Assembly (NCBI RefSeq): GCF_003201975.1
Contig: NZ_QJJQ01000018.1
Span: 1-64,000 of the forward strand
DNA length: 64,000 nucleotides
Source of the DNA: Pseudogracilibacillus auburnensis
GTDB taxonomy: Bacteria; Bacillota; Bacilli; Bacillales; Amphibacillaceae
Direction: 5' to 3'
Notes under the pieces: model-generated
Told to the model about the DNA's origin: nothing
Database searches by the model: none
What the model saw: only the letters and a program-made list of their open reading frames with translations
Shown here: positions 1 to 8,557 of the stretch, piece by piece
Layout: every line of letters starts with the position of its first letter
Numbering within the stretch: position 1 is the first letter of the stretch
Position numbers and translations under genes: made by a program

Positions 1-132
1 TTGAATTCTATAATACAAAGCGCGTGACGTTGAAGATGGGATTAAGAATTCCAGCATAAGAAAAGCCATGCTTGAAAATCATACATGGCACAAAATAATT
101 TGTTTTTTTACCTGTCTACTTGACAGGGGGCA
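1..132 (+). mobile_element. 3' tail of an IS3-like insertion sequence (partial, cut by window edge)
   Basis: The first 59 bases read in frame as the end of a protein, IEFYNTKRVTLKMGLRIPA, then a stop. This resembles the C-terminus of IS3-family (IS150-like) transposases, which end in a YN-x-KR-x-x-LK-x-G pattern. After 50 untranslated bases there is a short hairpin (CCTGTC/GACAGG, 111-127), and the sequence ends GGGGGCA at 132, as expected of an IS3-type right inverted repeat ending in CA. The rest of the element lies outside the window, so the family call is an inference from about 19 residues and the end structure. Confidence 0.5.
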
Positions 133-157
133 GTTCATGATACTTGGCTTTCTTTCA

Positions 158-1738
158 TTATTTATTCCGTTCTAATTCTAATTGACGTAATTCGACTCTC
201 CGAATTTTTCCCGATGAAGTCTTCGGTAATTCATCCATAAATTCAATTTTTCTTGGATATTTATATGGTGCTGTATGTGCTTTCGTATAGTTTTGTAATT
301 CTTCCATTAGCACTTCTTCGTCTTGTGCTTTTCCTTCCCGTAATACAATAAATGCTTTGACGATTTGTCCACGAATGTCATCGGGACTTCCGACGACAGC
401 ACATTCCTGAACAGCAGGATGTTTCACTAATACATCTTCAACCTCAAATGGTCCAATCGTATAACCAGAACTTACAATAATATCATCGTCACGACCTTCA
501 AACCAAAAATATCCGTCTTCGTCTTTTTTGGCACGATCACCTGTAATGTAGTACTCCCCTCGGAATGACTTTTTTGTCCGTTCGTCATCTTTATAATAAT
601 TTTCAAATAATGCTGGACAGTTTATTTTTACGGCAATATCACCAACTTCCCCGATATCGACAGTTTCCCCGTCATCATTTATGACTTCGACTTCATTTCC
701 AGGTGTCGGTTTTCCCATCGAACCGGGCTTTACTTCCATCCCTTTCATAATGCCAAGCAATAATGTGTTTTCAGTTTGACCGTATCCATCCCGAACCGTA
801 ATCGAAAAATAATTTTGAAACGTATCAATTACTTCACGATTTAAAGGTTCACCAGCAGAAACGGCACTATGTAAGTGACTTAAATCAAAATTTGCTAACT
901 TCTCTAATTTTGCCATCATCCGATATTCTGTCGGCGTACAACATAAAACATTTATTTTTTCATTTTGTAAAAGGGTTAAATATGTTTCAGGATTAAATTT
1001 TCCATTATAAATAAAGCCTGTTGCTCCTGAACCTAGCACAGATAGAAATGGACTCCATACCCATTTTTGCCAACCTGGTGCTGCTGTTGCCCATACTTTA
1101 TCTTCGCTTCCAATTCCTAACCAATTGGCGGCGACTGTTCGTAAATGTGCATAACCCCAACCATGCGTATGAACGACACCTTTAGGATTTCCTGTCGTTC
1201 CTGAAGTATAGGGTAAAAAAGCAACATCGTCTTTCGATGCTTCCACAATCGTTAATTCACTAGAAGCATGCTCTTTCAATTCATCTAGAAAATACCAGTT
1301 ATCCACTTGTTGTCCAATCGAAAATTTCTTTAATGTTTCATACTCTTTTATTCCTTCATACACATGAGTATATGTATGATAACTAACAACTCCATCTACT
1401 TCCCCATGTGTCACACGATACTGTAAGTCCTCTGTCGTTAACATTTCAGAACTCGGTATAATAATGATGCCAGTTTTTAATGCAGCTAAATAAACTTCAT
1501 ACGCTTCTAGAATTCTCGGAACCATGATAAGGAGTTTATCCCCTTTTTGTAACCCTTTTTCTAAAAAAACATTTCCAATTTTATTCACATTTTTGAGTAG
1601 TTTTTCATATGTAATTTCTTTACTATTTCCCACTTCATCCATATAGACTAAAGCTATTTTTTCTTTCTCTTTCGCATGTTTTTCTATTTCCATCACAATA
1701 TTATACTCATCTGGAGCAATTAAACCATCACGATCCAT
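158..1738 (-). CDS. AMP-forming acyl-CoA synthetase (MbcS/AcsM-like)
   Basis: Member of the ANL adenylating enzymes, which activate a carboxylic acid to its acyl-AMP and then its CoA thioester in the cytoplasm. Visible motifs: the P-loop YTSGTTGNPKG at residues 177-187, the YGQTE adenine-binding motif near 318, TGD near 400, the hinge region EGRDDDII, and the C-terminal catalytic lysine in PKTSSGKIRR near 510. At 526 aa it is full length for the medium- or short-chain clade (B. subtilis YtcI/MbcS type). It is divergent from the acetone regulator gene and close to the acetone operon. It might activate an acid from that pathway, but the substrate cannot be read from sequence. No terminator is seen after it. 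Confidence 0.85.
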   Translation of the reverse strand: MDRDGLIAPDEYNIVMEIEKHAKEKEKIALVYMDEVGNSKEITYEKLLKNVNKIGNVFLEKGLQKGDKLLIMVPRILEAYEVYLAALKTGIIIIPSSEMLTTEDLQYRVTHGEVDGVVSYHTYTHVYEGIKEYETLKKFSIGQQVDNWYFLDELKEHASSELTIVEASKDDVAFLPYTSGTTGNPKGVVHTHGWGYAHLRTVAANWLGIGSEDKVWATAAPGWQKWVWSPFLSVLGSGATGFIYNGKFNPETYLTLLQNEKINVLCCTPTEYRMMAKLEKLANFDLSHLHSAVSAGEPLNREVIDTFQNYFSITVRDGYGQTENTLLLGIMKGMEVKPGSMGKPTPGNEVEVINDDGETVDIGEVGDIAVKINCPALFENYYKDDERTKKSFRGEYYITGDRAKKDEDGYFWFEGRDDDIIVSSGYTIGPFEVEDVLVKHPAVQECAVVGSPDDIRGQIVKAFIVLREGKAQDEEVLMEELQNYTKAHTAPYKYPRKIEFMDELPKTSSGKIRRVELRQLELERNK

Positions 1739-1766
1739 GATACCAACTCCTATTCCCTTTCTTAAT

Positions 1767-1795
1767 AGTATAGCAAAGTAGATAGCCGATTTACA
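1767..1795 (-). promoter_or_regulatory. Candidate sigma-A promoter of the acyl-CoA synthetase
   Basis: On the minus strand, a good -10 (TATACT) lies 17 bp from a poor -35 (TGTAAA), about 30 bp before the start codon. No -24/-12 sigma-54 element was found here. That argues that this gene is not directly co-controlled with the acetone operon. Confidence 0.4.
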
Positions 1796-1985
1796 TTATG
1801 AAGAGTTCATACTATAACTATTCCGAAACAATTCCCAGCGGATTCGCTAAAAAATTCGCTTTCTTTCATATGAATTTTATTCCAAATAAAACTTGGTTGT
1901 GATGCATTTATCCCTACCTAAAAATTAAACTTTTATAAGTCACGTCTCAGTAATAAAATGAGCTAATAAATTGTAGTTTAATAGT

Positions 1986-2014
1986 TTGACAAATCGAAAT
2001 ACTTCAAATATGAT
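1986..2014 (+). promoter_or_regulatory. Sigma-A promoter of the sigma-54 regulator gene
   Basis: TTGACA, 17 bp, TATGAT: a near-consensus housekeeping promoter. It gives a leader of about 140 nt before the TTG start at 2161. The remaining 1739-2160 gap is AT-rich and shows no other clear element. Confidence 0.65.
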
Positions 2015-2160
2015 TATTTTAGAATTACTACCTCATTAAAGTATATTACTAGATATATTTTATATTGCTTTAAATTATCTATCTAACACAACATTTTCCA
2101 AATCTATGAAATCTAACAAAATTTAGCTTTATTGAATCTTTCCTTAAGGAGGTCTTATAA

Positions 2161-4122
2161 TTGTTTCAATCAAAGTTGGCATTTTATTCCACAAATGAAC
2201 TCCCTCATAAAATGAAAGAGCTGGAAAGTAATTGGGAATATTTTATGTTAGAAAATCAAATGCTTGAGACGATGCGACCTATCGTATTTCAATCTTGGAA
2301 GCGCTGTCAAAGATATGATGTTGATCCATTACAAAAGCAAACGCCAATAATAATGGATGAAAGCAAATTAATGGAATTAATTAGTCGCTCCAATTTATAT
2401 GATGTGTCACTACCAGTTATTGAAGATTTGTACAATCAAATTAAAGGTACACAACATCTAATTACGCTAAGCGATAGTAAGGGAAGAATTATTCACTTAA
2501 AAGGTGATTATAAAATAGAAAGTCAAGCTCAAGAAATGAACTTTGTAGCAGGTGCGGACTGGAGTGAAAAATTTGCTGGTTCCAATGCAATTGGTACGTC
2601 CCTTGCATCTGGACAGCCAATCCAAATACTATCTCATGAACACTATTGTGAAGGTGTTCACCCTTGGGTTTGTTCGGCTGCTCCTATTAGAGATCCGTTA
2701 ACGCGGAAAATATTAGGTATTATTGATTTGACTGGACCAAGTCAGTCAGCTCAATCACACTCATTAACTGTCGTGCAATCTGTTTCAGGAATTATTGAAC
2801 AACGTTTATTACAAAGTTCCTATAAAATATTAGACCACTTACAAAGAAAATATGAAGAAGTGAAAAATAAACCATCAGCTGTCCATGTCGTCGTGGTGGA
2901 TGAAATGTTAAATGTAGTTCGTGCCGATTCAAAATGTCTTTCTTTATTACAAATTAATGACTGGGATCAATTGTGGAAAAAAGAAGAATTGAAGCAATTA
3001 AAAACATCGCTTATCGATAGTAGTATACATGAATGGGAATGGGATATTACTTCATTAAAATTAAAAATCTTTATACAAAGTGTTACATTAGACTCTGAGC
3101 GTATTGGATTTGTCTTTTGTTTTGAAAAGCTTTATCAATTCCATCCTTTAGACTCCAATAGTGAAACAGTATTAAAAGGTGTCATTGGGAAATCTGATGC
3201 AATGAAAAAGGTAATCCAAAAAGTACAGGTTATTTCAGAAGTCAATGTCCCTGTCCTTTTAACTGGTGAAAGTGGAACAGGTAAAGAAGTTTTCGCCTAT
3301 GCAATTCACCAAAAAAGTTTAAGAAAAAATGAACCATTTATCGCAATAAATTGTGGAGCTATTCCCGATAACTTAATTTCAAGTGAGTTATTTGGTTATG
3401 AGGCTGGTGCATTTACTGGGGGAAATCCCCAAGGTAAAAGAGGGAAATTTGAAGAAGCAAATAATGGTACTATATTATTAGATGAAATTGGAGAAATGCC
3501 TCTTGAATTACAAGTCCATCTATTACGAGTATTACAAGAAAAAGAGGTCGTACGTCTTGGCTCTTCCAAACCACTCCCTATTAATGTACGAATTATCGCT
3601 GCAACAAATAAGAATTTACAAAAGCTTGTCAACGAAGGCTTATTCCGTTCAGACTTGTACTTTCGTTTAAATGTTGTCGAATTACATTTACCACCGCTTA
3701 AAAAAAGAAAAGGTGACATCCGACTATTATGTGAGTTCTTTGCCAATGAACTTGCAAAAACACATAAAAAACAAATTCCAACGATTGATCAACAGGTTCT
3801 TGACTTTTTTCATCGTTATCAATGGCCTGGTAATATTCGTGAATTAATGAACGTAATGGAATACGCTGTACTATTTTGTGAAGAGAATCACATTACGTTA
3901 AAATCATTACCGAAATCCATTTTAGAAAACAACAATGATTACTTAACTCATAAAGATAATCATCTATCTCCTTTGGAACATAAGGAAAAAGAAAAATTAA
4001 AACAATTAATTTACGAAACAAATGGAAACCTTTCAGAAGTGGCACGTCGTTGTAAAATAGCTCGGACAACACTTTATCGTAAAATAGAAAAATATAACCT
4101 AGGTCATGTTTCAAATAAATGA
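2161..4122 (+). CDS. Sigma-54-dependent enhancer-binding regulator (AcoR/AcxR type), likely activator of the acetone operon
   Basis: Architecture: N-terminal GAF-type sensory region (about 60-215), a second PAS-like segment (about 235-330), an AAA+ sigma-54 interaction domain with Walker A GESGTGKE (near 368), the sigma-54-contacting loop GAFTG (near 416) and Walker B ILLDEIGE, then a Fis-type HTH (NLSEVARRCKIARTTLYRKIE) at the C-terminus. There is no receiver domain, so it should respond to a small ligand. The start is TTG, chosen because AAGGAGG lies 8 bases before it. It converges on the acetone carboxylase/CoA-transferase operon, whose promoter 6.6 kb away is a consensus -24/-12 element. 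The role as activator of that operon is inferred from this pairing. Confidence 0.9.
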   Translation: MFQSKLAFYSTNELPHKMKELESNWEYFMLENQMLETMRPIVFQSWKRCQRYDVDPLQKQTPIIMDESKLMELISRSNLYDVSLPVIEDLYNQIKGTQHLITLSDSKGRIIHLKGDYKIESQAQEMNFVAGADWSEKFAGSNAIGTSLASGQPIQILSHEHYCEGVHPWVCSAAPIRDPLTRKILGIIDLTGPSQSAQSHSLTVVQSVSGIIEQRLLQSSYKILDHLQRKYEEVKNKPSAVHVVVVDEMLNVVRADSKCLSLLQINDWDQLWKKEELKQLKTSLIDSSIHEWEWDITSLKLKIFIQSVTLDSERIGFVFCFEKLYQFHPLDSNSETVLKGVIGKSDAMKKVIQKVQVISEVNVPVLLTGESGTGKEVFAYAIHQKSLRKNEPFIAINCGAIPDNLISSELFGYEAGAFTGGNPQGKRGKFEEANNGTILLDEIGEMPLELQVHLLRVLQEKEVVRLGSSKPLPINVRIIAATNKNLQKLVNEGLFRSDLYFRLNVVELHLPPLKKRKGDIRLLCEFFANELAKTHKKQIPTIDQQVLDFFHRYQWPGNIRELMNVMEYAVLFCEENHITLKSLPKSILENNNDYLTHKDNHLSPLEHKEKEKLKQLIYETNGNLSEVARRCKIARTTLYRKIEKYNLGHVSNK

Positions 4123-4154
4123 TCACACTACAATACTAATTAGTTTAATAAATC

Positions 4155-4192
4155 AAAAATTCATTCCTCACATCTGCTTGGAATGAATTTTT
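4155..4192. terminator. Bidirectional intrinsic terminator
   Basis: A 13-bp perfect stem, AAAAATTCATTCC/GGAATGAATTTTT, with a 12-nt loop and T-runs on both strands. It separates the convergent regulator gene and the acetone operon. Confidence 0.85.
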
Positions 4193-4249
4193 CTTTTTAT
4201 AATGGATTATGACAATGTATCATTATCGGAGCCTTAGAATCCGATGTTT

Positions 4250-4918
4250 TTAATAAGTATTATATTCCACGGTTGTGTCTATGATCAAATCTGCTTCTGT
4301 TACCTTTTGTATTTTTTCAATATTATACCCTTGGGCAATCTCAACAAGCTTCAATCCTTTATCCGTCACATCGATAACTGCTTTATCTGTAATTATCCGA
4401 TCCACAACTCGTTCACCTGTTAATGGTAAGTTACATTCCTTTAATATCTTAGCTTTCCCATACCGATCTACATGCTCCATCATGACGATAATTTTATTAG
4501 CACCATGAACAAGATCCATCGCACCACCCATCCCTTTAACCATTTTTCCAGGAATCATCCAATTCGCTAAATCCCCTTGCTGTGACACTTGCATTGCACC
4601 TAGAATGGCAATATTAATATGCCCGCCACGGATCATCGCAAATGATTCCGCACTATGAAAAAAAGTAGCCCCTTCAATAGCTGTTACCGTTTCCTTCCCT
4701 GCATTAATTAATTCTGGATCTACTTCTTCCTTTTCTGGATATGGTCCAATACCTAATAGTCCATTTTCCGAGTGCAATATAACATGTTTATTTTCAGGAA
4801 TAAAATTAGCTACAAGCGTTGGCATACCAATACCTAAATTAACATAATCTCCACTTAGAATTTCACGTTCTGCTCGCCGTGCAATTCGCTCCCTAATGAA
4901 CGATTTTTCTCTTTTCAT
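4250..4918 (-). CDS. scoB: 3-oxoacid CoA-transferase, B subunit
   Basis: Family I CoA-transferase beta subunit, 222 aa. With the A subunit just upstream it moves CoA from succinyl-CoA or acetyl-CoA onto acetoacetate. Visible features: the N-terminal [12 protein letters not shown] segment and the catalytic glutamate in HSENGLLG near residue 50. The ATG at 4918 is preferred over the GTG two codons earlier, because AGGAGGATAGG is too close to the GTG. Last gene of the acetone operon, 35 bp after scoA. Here its job is most likely to activate the acetoacetate made by acetone carboxylase. The AtoA naming would be equally valid. Confidence 0.9.
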   Translation of the reverse strand: MKREKSFIRERIARRAEREILSGDYVNLGIGMPTLVANFIPENKHVILHSENGLLGIGPYPEKEEVDPELINAGKETVTAIEGATFFHSAESFAMIRGGHINIAILGAMQVSQQGDLANWMIPGKMVKGMGGAMDLVHGANKIIVMMEHVDRYGKAKILKECNLPLTGERVVDRIITDKAVIDVTDKGLKLVEIAQGYNIEKIQKVTEADLIIDTTVEYNTY

Positions 4919-4953
4919 AACCACCTATCCTCCTTTTCTTCAACTGTCAATTG

Positions 4954-5640
4954 TTATGCTGTTGTCAATCGTTCAATTCGTTTTTGTTGAACACCTTCAA
5001 TCATTCGTTGTATATATATTCCAGGTGAATGAATAAAATCGGGTTCCAGTTCACCTATTTGTACAATTTCCTCCACTTCGGCTATTGTCACCTTTCCAGC
5101 TGCCGCCATAATTGGATTAAAGTTTCTTGTTGTTTTCTGATAAATTAAATTCCCCATCGGATCTGCTTTTTTAGCATAGATAAGACTAAAATCTGCTGTT
5201 AATGCATCCTCTAATAAATATTTCTTCCCTTTAAATGTACGCACTTCTCTTCCTTCAGCAATTGGCGTTCCAACTCCAGCAGGTGTATAAAAGGCAGGAA
5301 TACCAGCACCACCCGCGCGAATTTTTTCCGCTAATGTACCTTGGGGTGTTAATTCTACTTCAAGTTCACCTGCTAAAAGCTGTCTTTCAAACTCATCATT
5401 TTCACCTACATAAGACCCTATCACTTTCTTAATTTGTTTTTTCTTTAATAATAACCCTAATCCCCAATCATCAATTCCACAGTTATTTGAAATAACCGTT
5501 AAATCTTTAACACCTTTTTCTACTAAAGCAATAATTAAATTTTCTGGAATTCCTACAAGTCCGAATCCACCAACCATTAAGGTCGCTCCATCTTCTATAT
5601 CTGCGACCGCTTCTGAAAATGATGTTAGTATTCGTTTCAT
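4954..5640 (-). CDS. scoA: 3-oxoacid CoA-transferase, A subunit
   Basis: Family I CoA-transferase alpha subunit, 228 aa. It shows the [19 protein letters not shown] motif near residue 20 and the later [16 protein letters not shown] segment of the ScoA/AtoD family. The ATG at 5640 is preceded by AAAGGAGT at good spacing. A longer in-frame extension of 7 codons has no ribosome site of its own. Forms the heteromer with the downstream B subunit. It follows acetone carboxylase gamma by 72 bp in the same transcription unit. Confidence 0.9.
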   Translation of the reverse strand: MKRILTSFSEAVADIEDGATLMVGGFGLVGIPENLIIALVEKGVKDLTVISNNCGIDDWGLGLLLKKKQIKKVIGSYVGENDEFERQLLAGELEVELTPQGTLAEKIRAGGAGIPAFYTPAGVGTPIAEGREVRTFKGKKYLLEDALTADFSLIYAKKADPMGNLIYQKTTRNFNPIMAAAGKVTIAEVEEIVQIGELEPDFIHSPGIYIQRMIEGVQQKRIERLTTA

Positions 5641-5712
5641 TTTTAGGACTCCTTTCAACATTGAATATTTAGTGTAAAAAGCGATAGCTATAAAAGCTAT
5701 CGCTCCTTATCT

Positions 5713-6213
5713 TTACTTAACTTTAGGGAGTGGTACTTTCACCCAGTCATTATAAAAAGCATCAATATCTGGTTCGAAATCATGGATTACTGGATACCAT
5801 GGAGTTACTGCCTCTACTTCAAGTTGTGACGCACATTCTGGACAATAATACTCTCTAATGACTTGCCATTCTGGATCCGGCGACATTAACTTCGGGTACA
5901 CTTCGTTCATCTTTTCTTCAGAATCTCTGACAAAGACGTTCGCATGTAGCTTCCAGTTTTCTTTATAGTCACAAAACTCATGTCCACAATCACATTTCAC
6001 CATTCTCTTGCCGTTTTCTTTTTGGACAATATATAAGTGTAGCCCTAATGGTAGAAGAATTGGATCGTCCCAGTCGACTCGACTTTGCATTACTTCTCGA
6101 TATAACTCAAAGCGTTCTGCGTCTTTATAGCTCGACATCATTTCTTTTATCTGATACCATTCTAACGTTCCTTCAACTAATTCATTAATGACCTGTTTAC
6201 TATATTTCCCCAT
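5713..6213 (-). CDS. acxC: Acetone carboxylase, gamma subunit
   Basis: Small subunit of the (alpha beta gamma)2 acetone carboxylase, which makes acetoacetate from acetone and bicarbonate at the expense of ATP. The 166-aa protein has two cysteine pairs, CDCGHEFC near residue 80 and CPEC near 130, typical of the family's metal-binding gamma subunit. The ATG at 6213 follows GAGGTGA. It lies 23 bp after the alpha gene and completes a beta-alpha-gamma order. The family call rests on these motifs, the length and the two large neighbours. Confidence 0.9.
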   Translation of the reverse strand: MGKYSKQVINELVEGTLEWYQIKEMMSSYKDAERFELYREVMQSRVDWDDPILLPLGLHLYIVQKENGKRMVKCDCGHEFCDYKENWKLHANVFVRDSEEKMNEVYPKLMSPDPEWQVIREYYCPECASQLEVEAVTPWYPVIHDFEPDIDAFYNDWVKVPLPKVK

Positions 6214-6236
6214 CAACCTTCACCTCTTTTATCGTG

Positions 6237-8522
6237 TTAATTTCCTTTATTTTTAAACCGGTTAATATGAACCCCTAGTCTAGTTACATCTAAATCATCT
6301 TCATAAATCATCCAGTCTTCGTCTATACCCCAAAACTCTTTAAACTCGTCTGTAAATTGCTCACTTAGTGCAAAACTTTGCGCATACATATGTCTAACTT
6401 GTAAGGAAGCTTCTTTGTCTAATATATTTTTCTTTTCTGTTTTCATCCATTCTTTTGTTGGAACACTACGATTTAATCGTTCTTTTCGAATTTGTACTCG
6501 TTTTTGGGCTGTCGCTACTATATCAACTGTATACTCACCATCTTTCTCAGAGAACACACAACCGTAAACACTTTCTGCGTAACGAGGTAGGATATACTTT
6601 TCGTTTAAATCCGATTCTACATCTTCTGGTTTTCTATCGAGTGGATCACCGAACCCTGGACCTCCACGTAGATAGTTCATAATAACATCGTAATCACCAA
6701 ACTCTTCTTGCGTTGATACAGCTTGCCTATCACGGTGAATGATCTCGGCGTTCATATTCTTTTCAAACGTTGGATTATCTGGATCAACATCTGCACCTAA
6801 TGGAAGAGGTAATTTTTTATCAATTCGTTCCTTAAGATCTGTATCATATGCTGTAAACCGGTAACCAGCTGCTGCAGGGTATCCACCCATTAAGCCACAA
6901 TCAGTTGCCATCGCGCCAGCTCCAGCGACGAACATTGTCCACTCTTTGGCACCCCATCCCAGTCGAAGGGACTGCCAACCGTTTCCACCACGATACTTAC
7001 CTGCACCACCTGAGCCTGGTAATATTTCACGTCCTAAGTAGATTAAAGGTTCAAGTAATTCCCAAATCTCCATATCCCCCATATCACCCTCAGGGTTCCA
7101 TAAAGCAGCCGAATGACTAATTCCATCCTTTACAGCACTTGCCCCGACGCCGCAAGCAGCAGTTTCAAAACTATTTAATGCGGATAGTTGACCATATTGA
7201 TCATACCCTCCACCTTGTAGCCAGTTGGACGTATGTGCATTACCCGCATTAATTTCTTCCAAAAATCCTCGACCATAGTATCCACGGCTCAGTCCACGCC
7301 ATAATGGGGTCCAGCCAGCTACAAGAGCATGCCAAGTATTTGAGTGTGCCGAACGTATATCGTCTGGATTAAACCAAGATCCCAATGGAATACCAAATTG
7401 ACTAGCATAGTAAGCGCCATCATTTATCCGATCATTTGGTACGAGCGTTTGCGATAACATAACCCATATTCCACTCGTAATCGATACAGGCGTTGCATTA
7501 AACGGGTGCCATCCCCAACGGCTTGCACCTTCAAAGTCAATTTCTAGTTGCGCATCTTTATGAACAGTGATTTCTGACGGTGAATGAATGATAGAATCTT
7601 GTTGAGCGAATTTAGGTAAATCTAATCCTTCAAATGGTACATCGATAAAGGAAACACCACGATACTTACCAGGAATTAACATTGTTTTTACTTGGTTTAC
7701 AAATCCACGTCGTCCATCTTCAATAATTTCACGAATAAACTGTTTGTAAGCGTCAACCCCTTCTTCTTCAATGACGTCTAAAACGAGATCTCGGATCATA
7801 TGACAACCAGCGACACGAGTTTTCTCATCTAGTGTCCAATACTTTTCACCACGAACAGAGCGTGTACTTTCAAGTAGCCAATCTTTCGATAAGACATCAT
7901 TTTGTCCAATTTTTCGGCATGTTACTTGATAACCATCATCATATCTTTGTACTGGACCCATTGGCATACTACCTGGTCCACTTGCTCCTGTATCAATAAC
8001 GTGCGTTACTCCCCCAACCCAGCCAATAACTTCGCCTTCCCAAAAAATCGGTACGAGTGTATGGACATCACATGTATGCACATTACCTACGTGATTATCG
8101 TTATTACAGAAAATATCTTTATCATTTATTCCCGGGTTATTTTCATAATCATTCTCAATCATGAACTTGATTGCTGCACCCATCGTTCCAACGTGAATAA
8201 TAATTCCAGTTGATGTAACGATTGAGTCTGCCTCAGGTGAATATAAACTAAAACATAATTCACCTTCTTGCTCAACAATTGGAGAAGCTGCAACTTTTTT
8301 CGCTGTCTCTCTTGCATGTACAACGCCACCACGAAGCTTTGAATATATTTTTTCAAATCGAATTGGATCGGATTCTTTAAAAGGAAGCTCTGTTAATCCA
8401 GCATAATGCCCTGTTTCTTTACTTACTTTATCCATCTCGTTACGCATTTCTTTTAACGTTTTACCGTCCCAACCAATTGGAGCTTTCTCCTCTATACGAA
8501 GTTCATCTATTACTTTTGCCAA
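6237..8522 (-). CDS. acxB: Acetone carboxylase, alpha subunit (hydantoinase B family)
   Basis: 761 aa, HyuB/oxoprolinase-B family. This subunit holds the metal site where the phosphorylated enolate is carboxylated. It has family-typical segments such as NNDNHVGNVHTCDVH (near 140), FEGASRWGWHPFNATPVS and the glycine-rich GGAGKYRGGNGW near 505. The TTG start is preceded by AAGGAGG with 8-base spacing. Co-transcribed with the beta subunit 36 bp upstream. Its length matches known acetone carboxylase alpha subunits (about 770 aa) and exceeds plain hydantoinase B (about 520-600 aa). This supports acetone rather than hydantoin as substrate. Confidence 0.92.
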   Translation of the reverse strand: MAKVIDELRIEEKAPIGWDGKTLKEMRNEMDKVSKETGHYAGLTELPFKESDPIRFEKIYSKLRGGVVHARETAKKVAASPIVEQEGELCFSLYSPEADSIVTSTGIIIHVGTMGAAIKFMIENDYENNPGINDKDIFCNNDNHVGNVHTCDVHTLVPIFWEGEVIGWVGGVTHVIDTGASGPGSMPMGPVQRYDDGYQVTCRKIGQNDVLSKDWLLESTRSVRGEKYWTLDEKTRVAGCHMIRDLVLDVIEEEGVDAYKQFIREIIEDGRRGFVNQVKTMLIPGKYRGVSFIDVPFEGLDLPKFAQQDSIIHSPSEITVHKDAQLEIDFEGASRWGWHPFNATPVSITSGIWVMLSQTLVPNDRINDGAYYASQFGIPLGSWFNPDDIRSAHSNTWHALVAGWTPLWRGLSRGYYGRGFLEEINAGNAHTSNWLQGGGYDQYGQLSALNSFETAACGVGASAVKDGISHSAALWNPEGDMGDMEIWELLEPLIYLGREILPGSGGAGKYRGGNGWQSLRLGWGAKEWTMFVAGAGAMATDCGLMGGYPAAAGYRFTAYDTDLKERIDKKLPLPLGADVDPDNPTFEKNMNAEIIHRDRQAVSTQEEFGDYDVIMNYLRGGPGFGDPLDRKPEDVESDLNEKYILPRYAESVYGCVFSEKDGEYTVDIVATAQKRVQIRKERLNRSVPTKEWMKTEKKNILDKEASLQVRHMYAQSFALSEQFTDEFKEFWGIDEDWMIYEDDLDVTRLGVHINRFKNKGN

Positions 8523-8557
8523 AATGATAACCTCCTTATTTTTTTGTTACCTTTCGT

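Noticed and set aside
1739-2160. Sigma-54 promoter for the acyl-CoA synthetase
   Set aside because: The best candidate, GG and GC doublets near 1772-1790, has 11 instead of 10 bases between them and lacks the consensus flanks.
7902-8213. 103-aa plus-strand frame opposite acxB
   Set aside because: Antisense shadow of a well-conserved gene, with no ribosome site.
8159-8356. Second frame inside acxB on the same strand
   Set aside because: Out of frame with the conserved alpha subunit; no family features.
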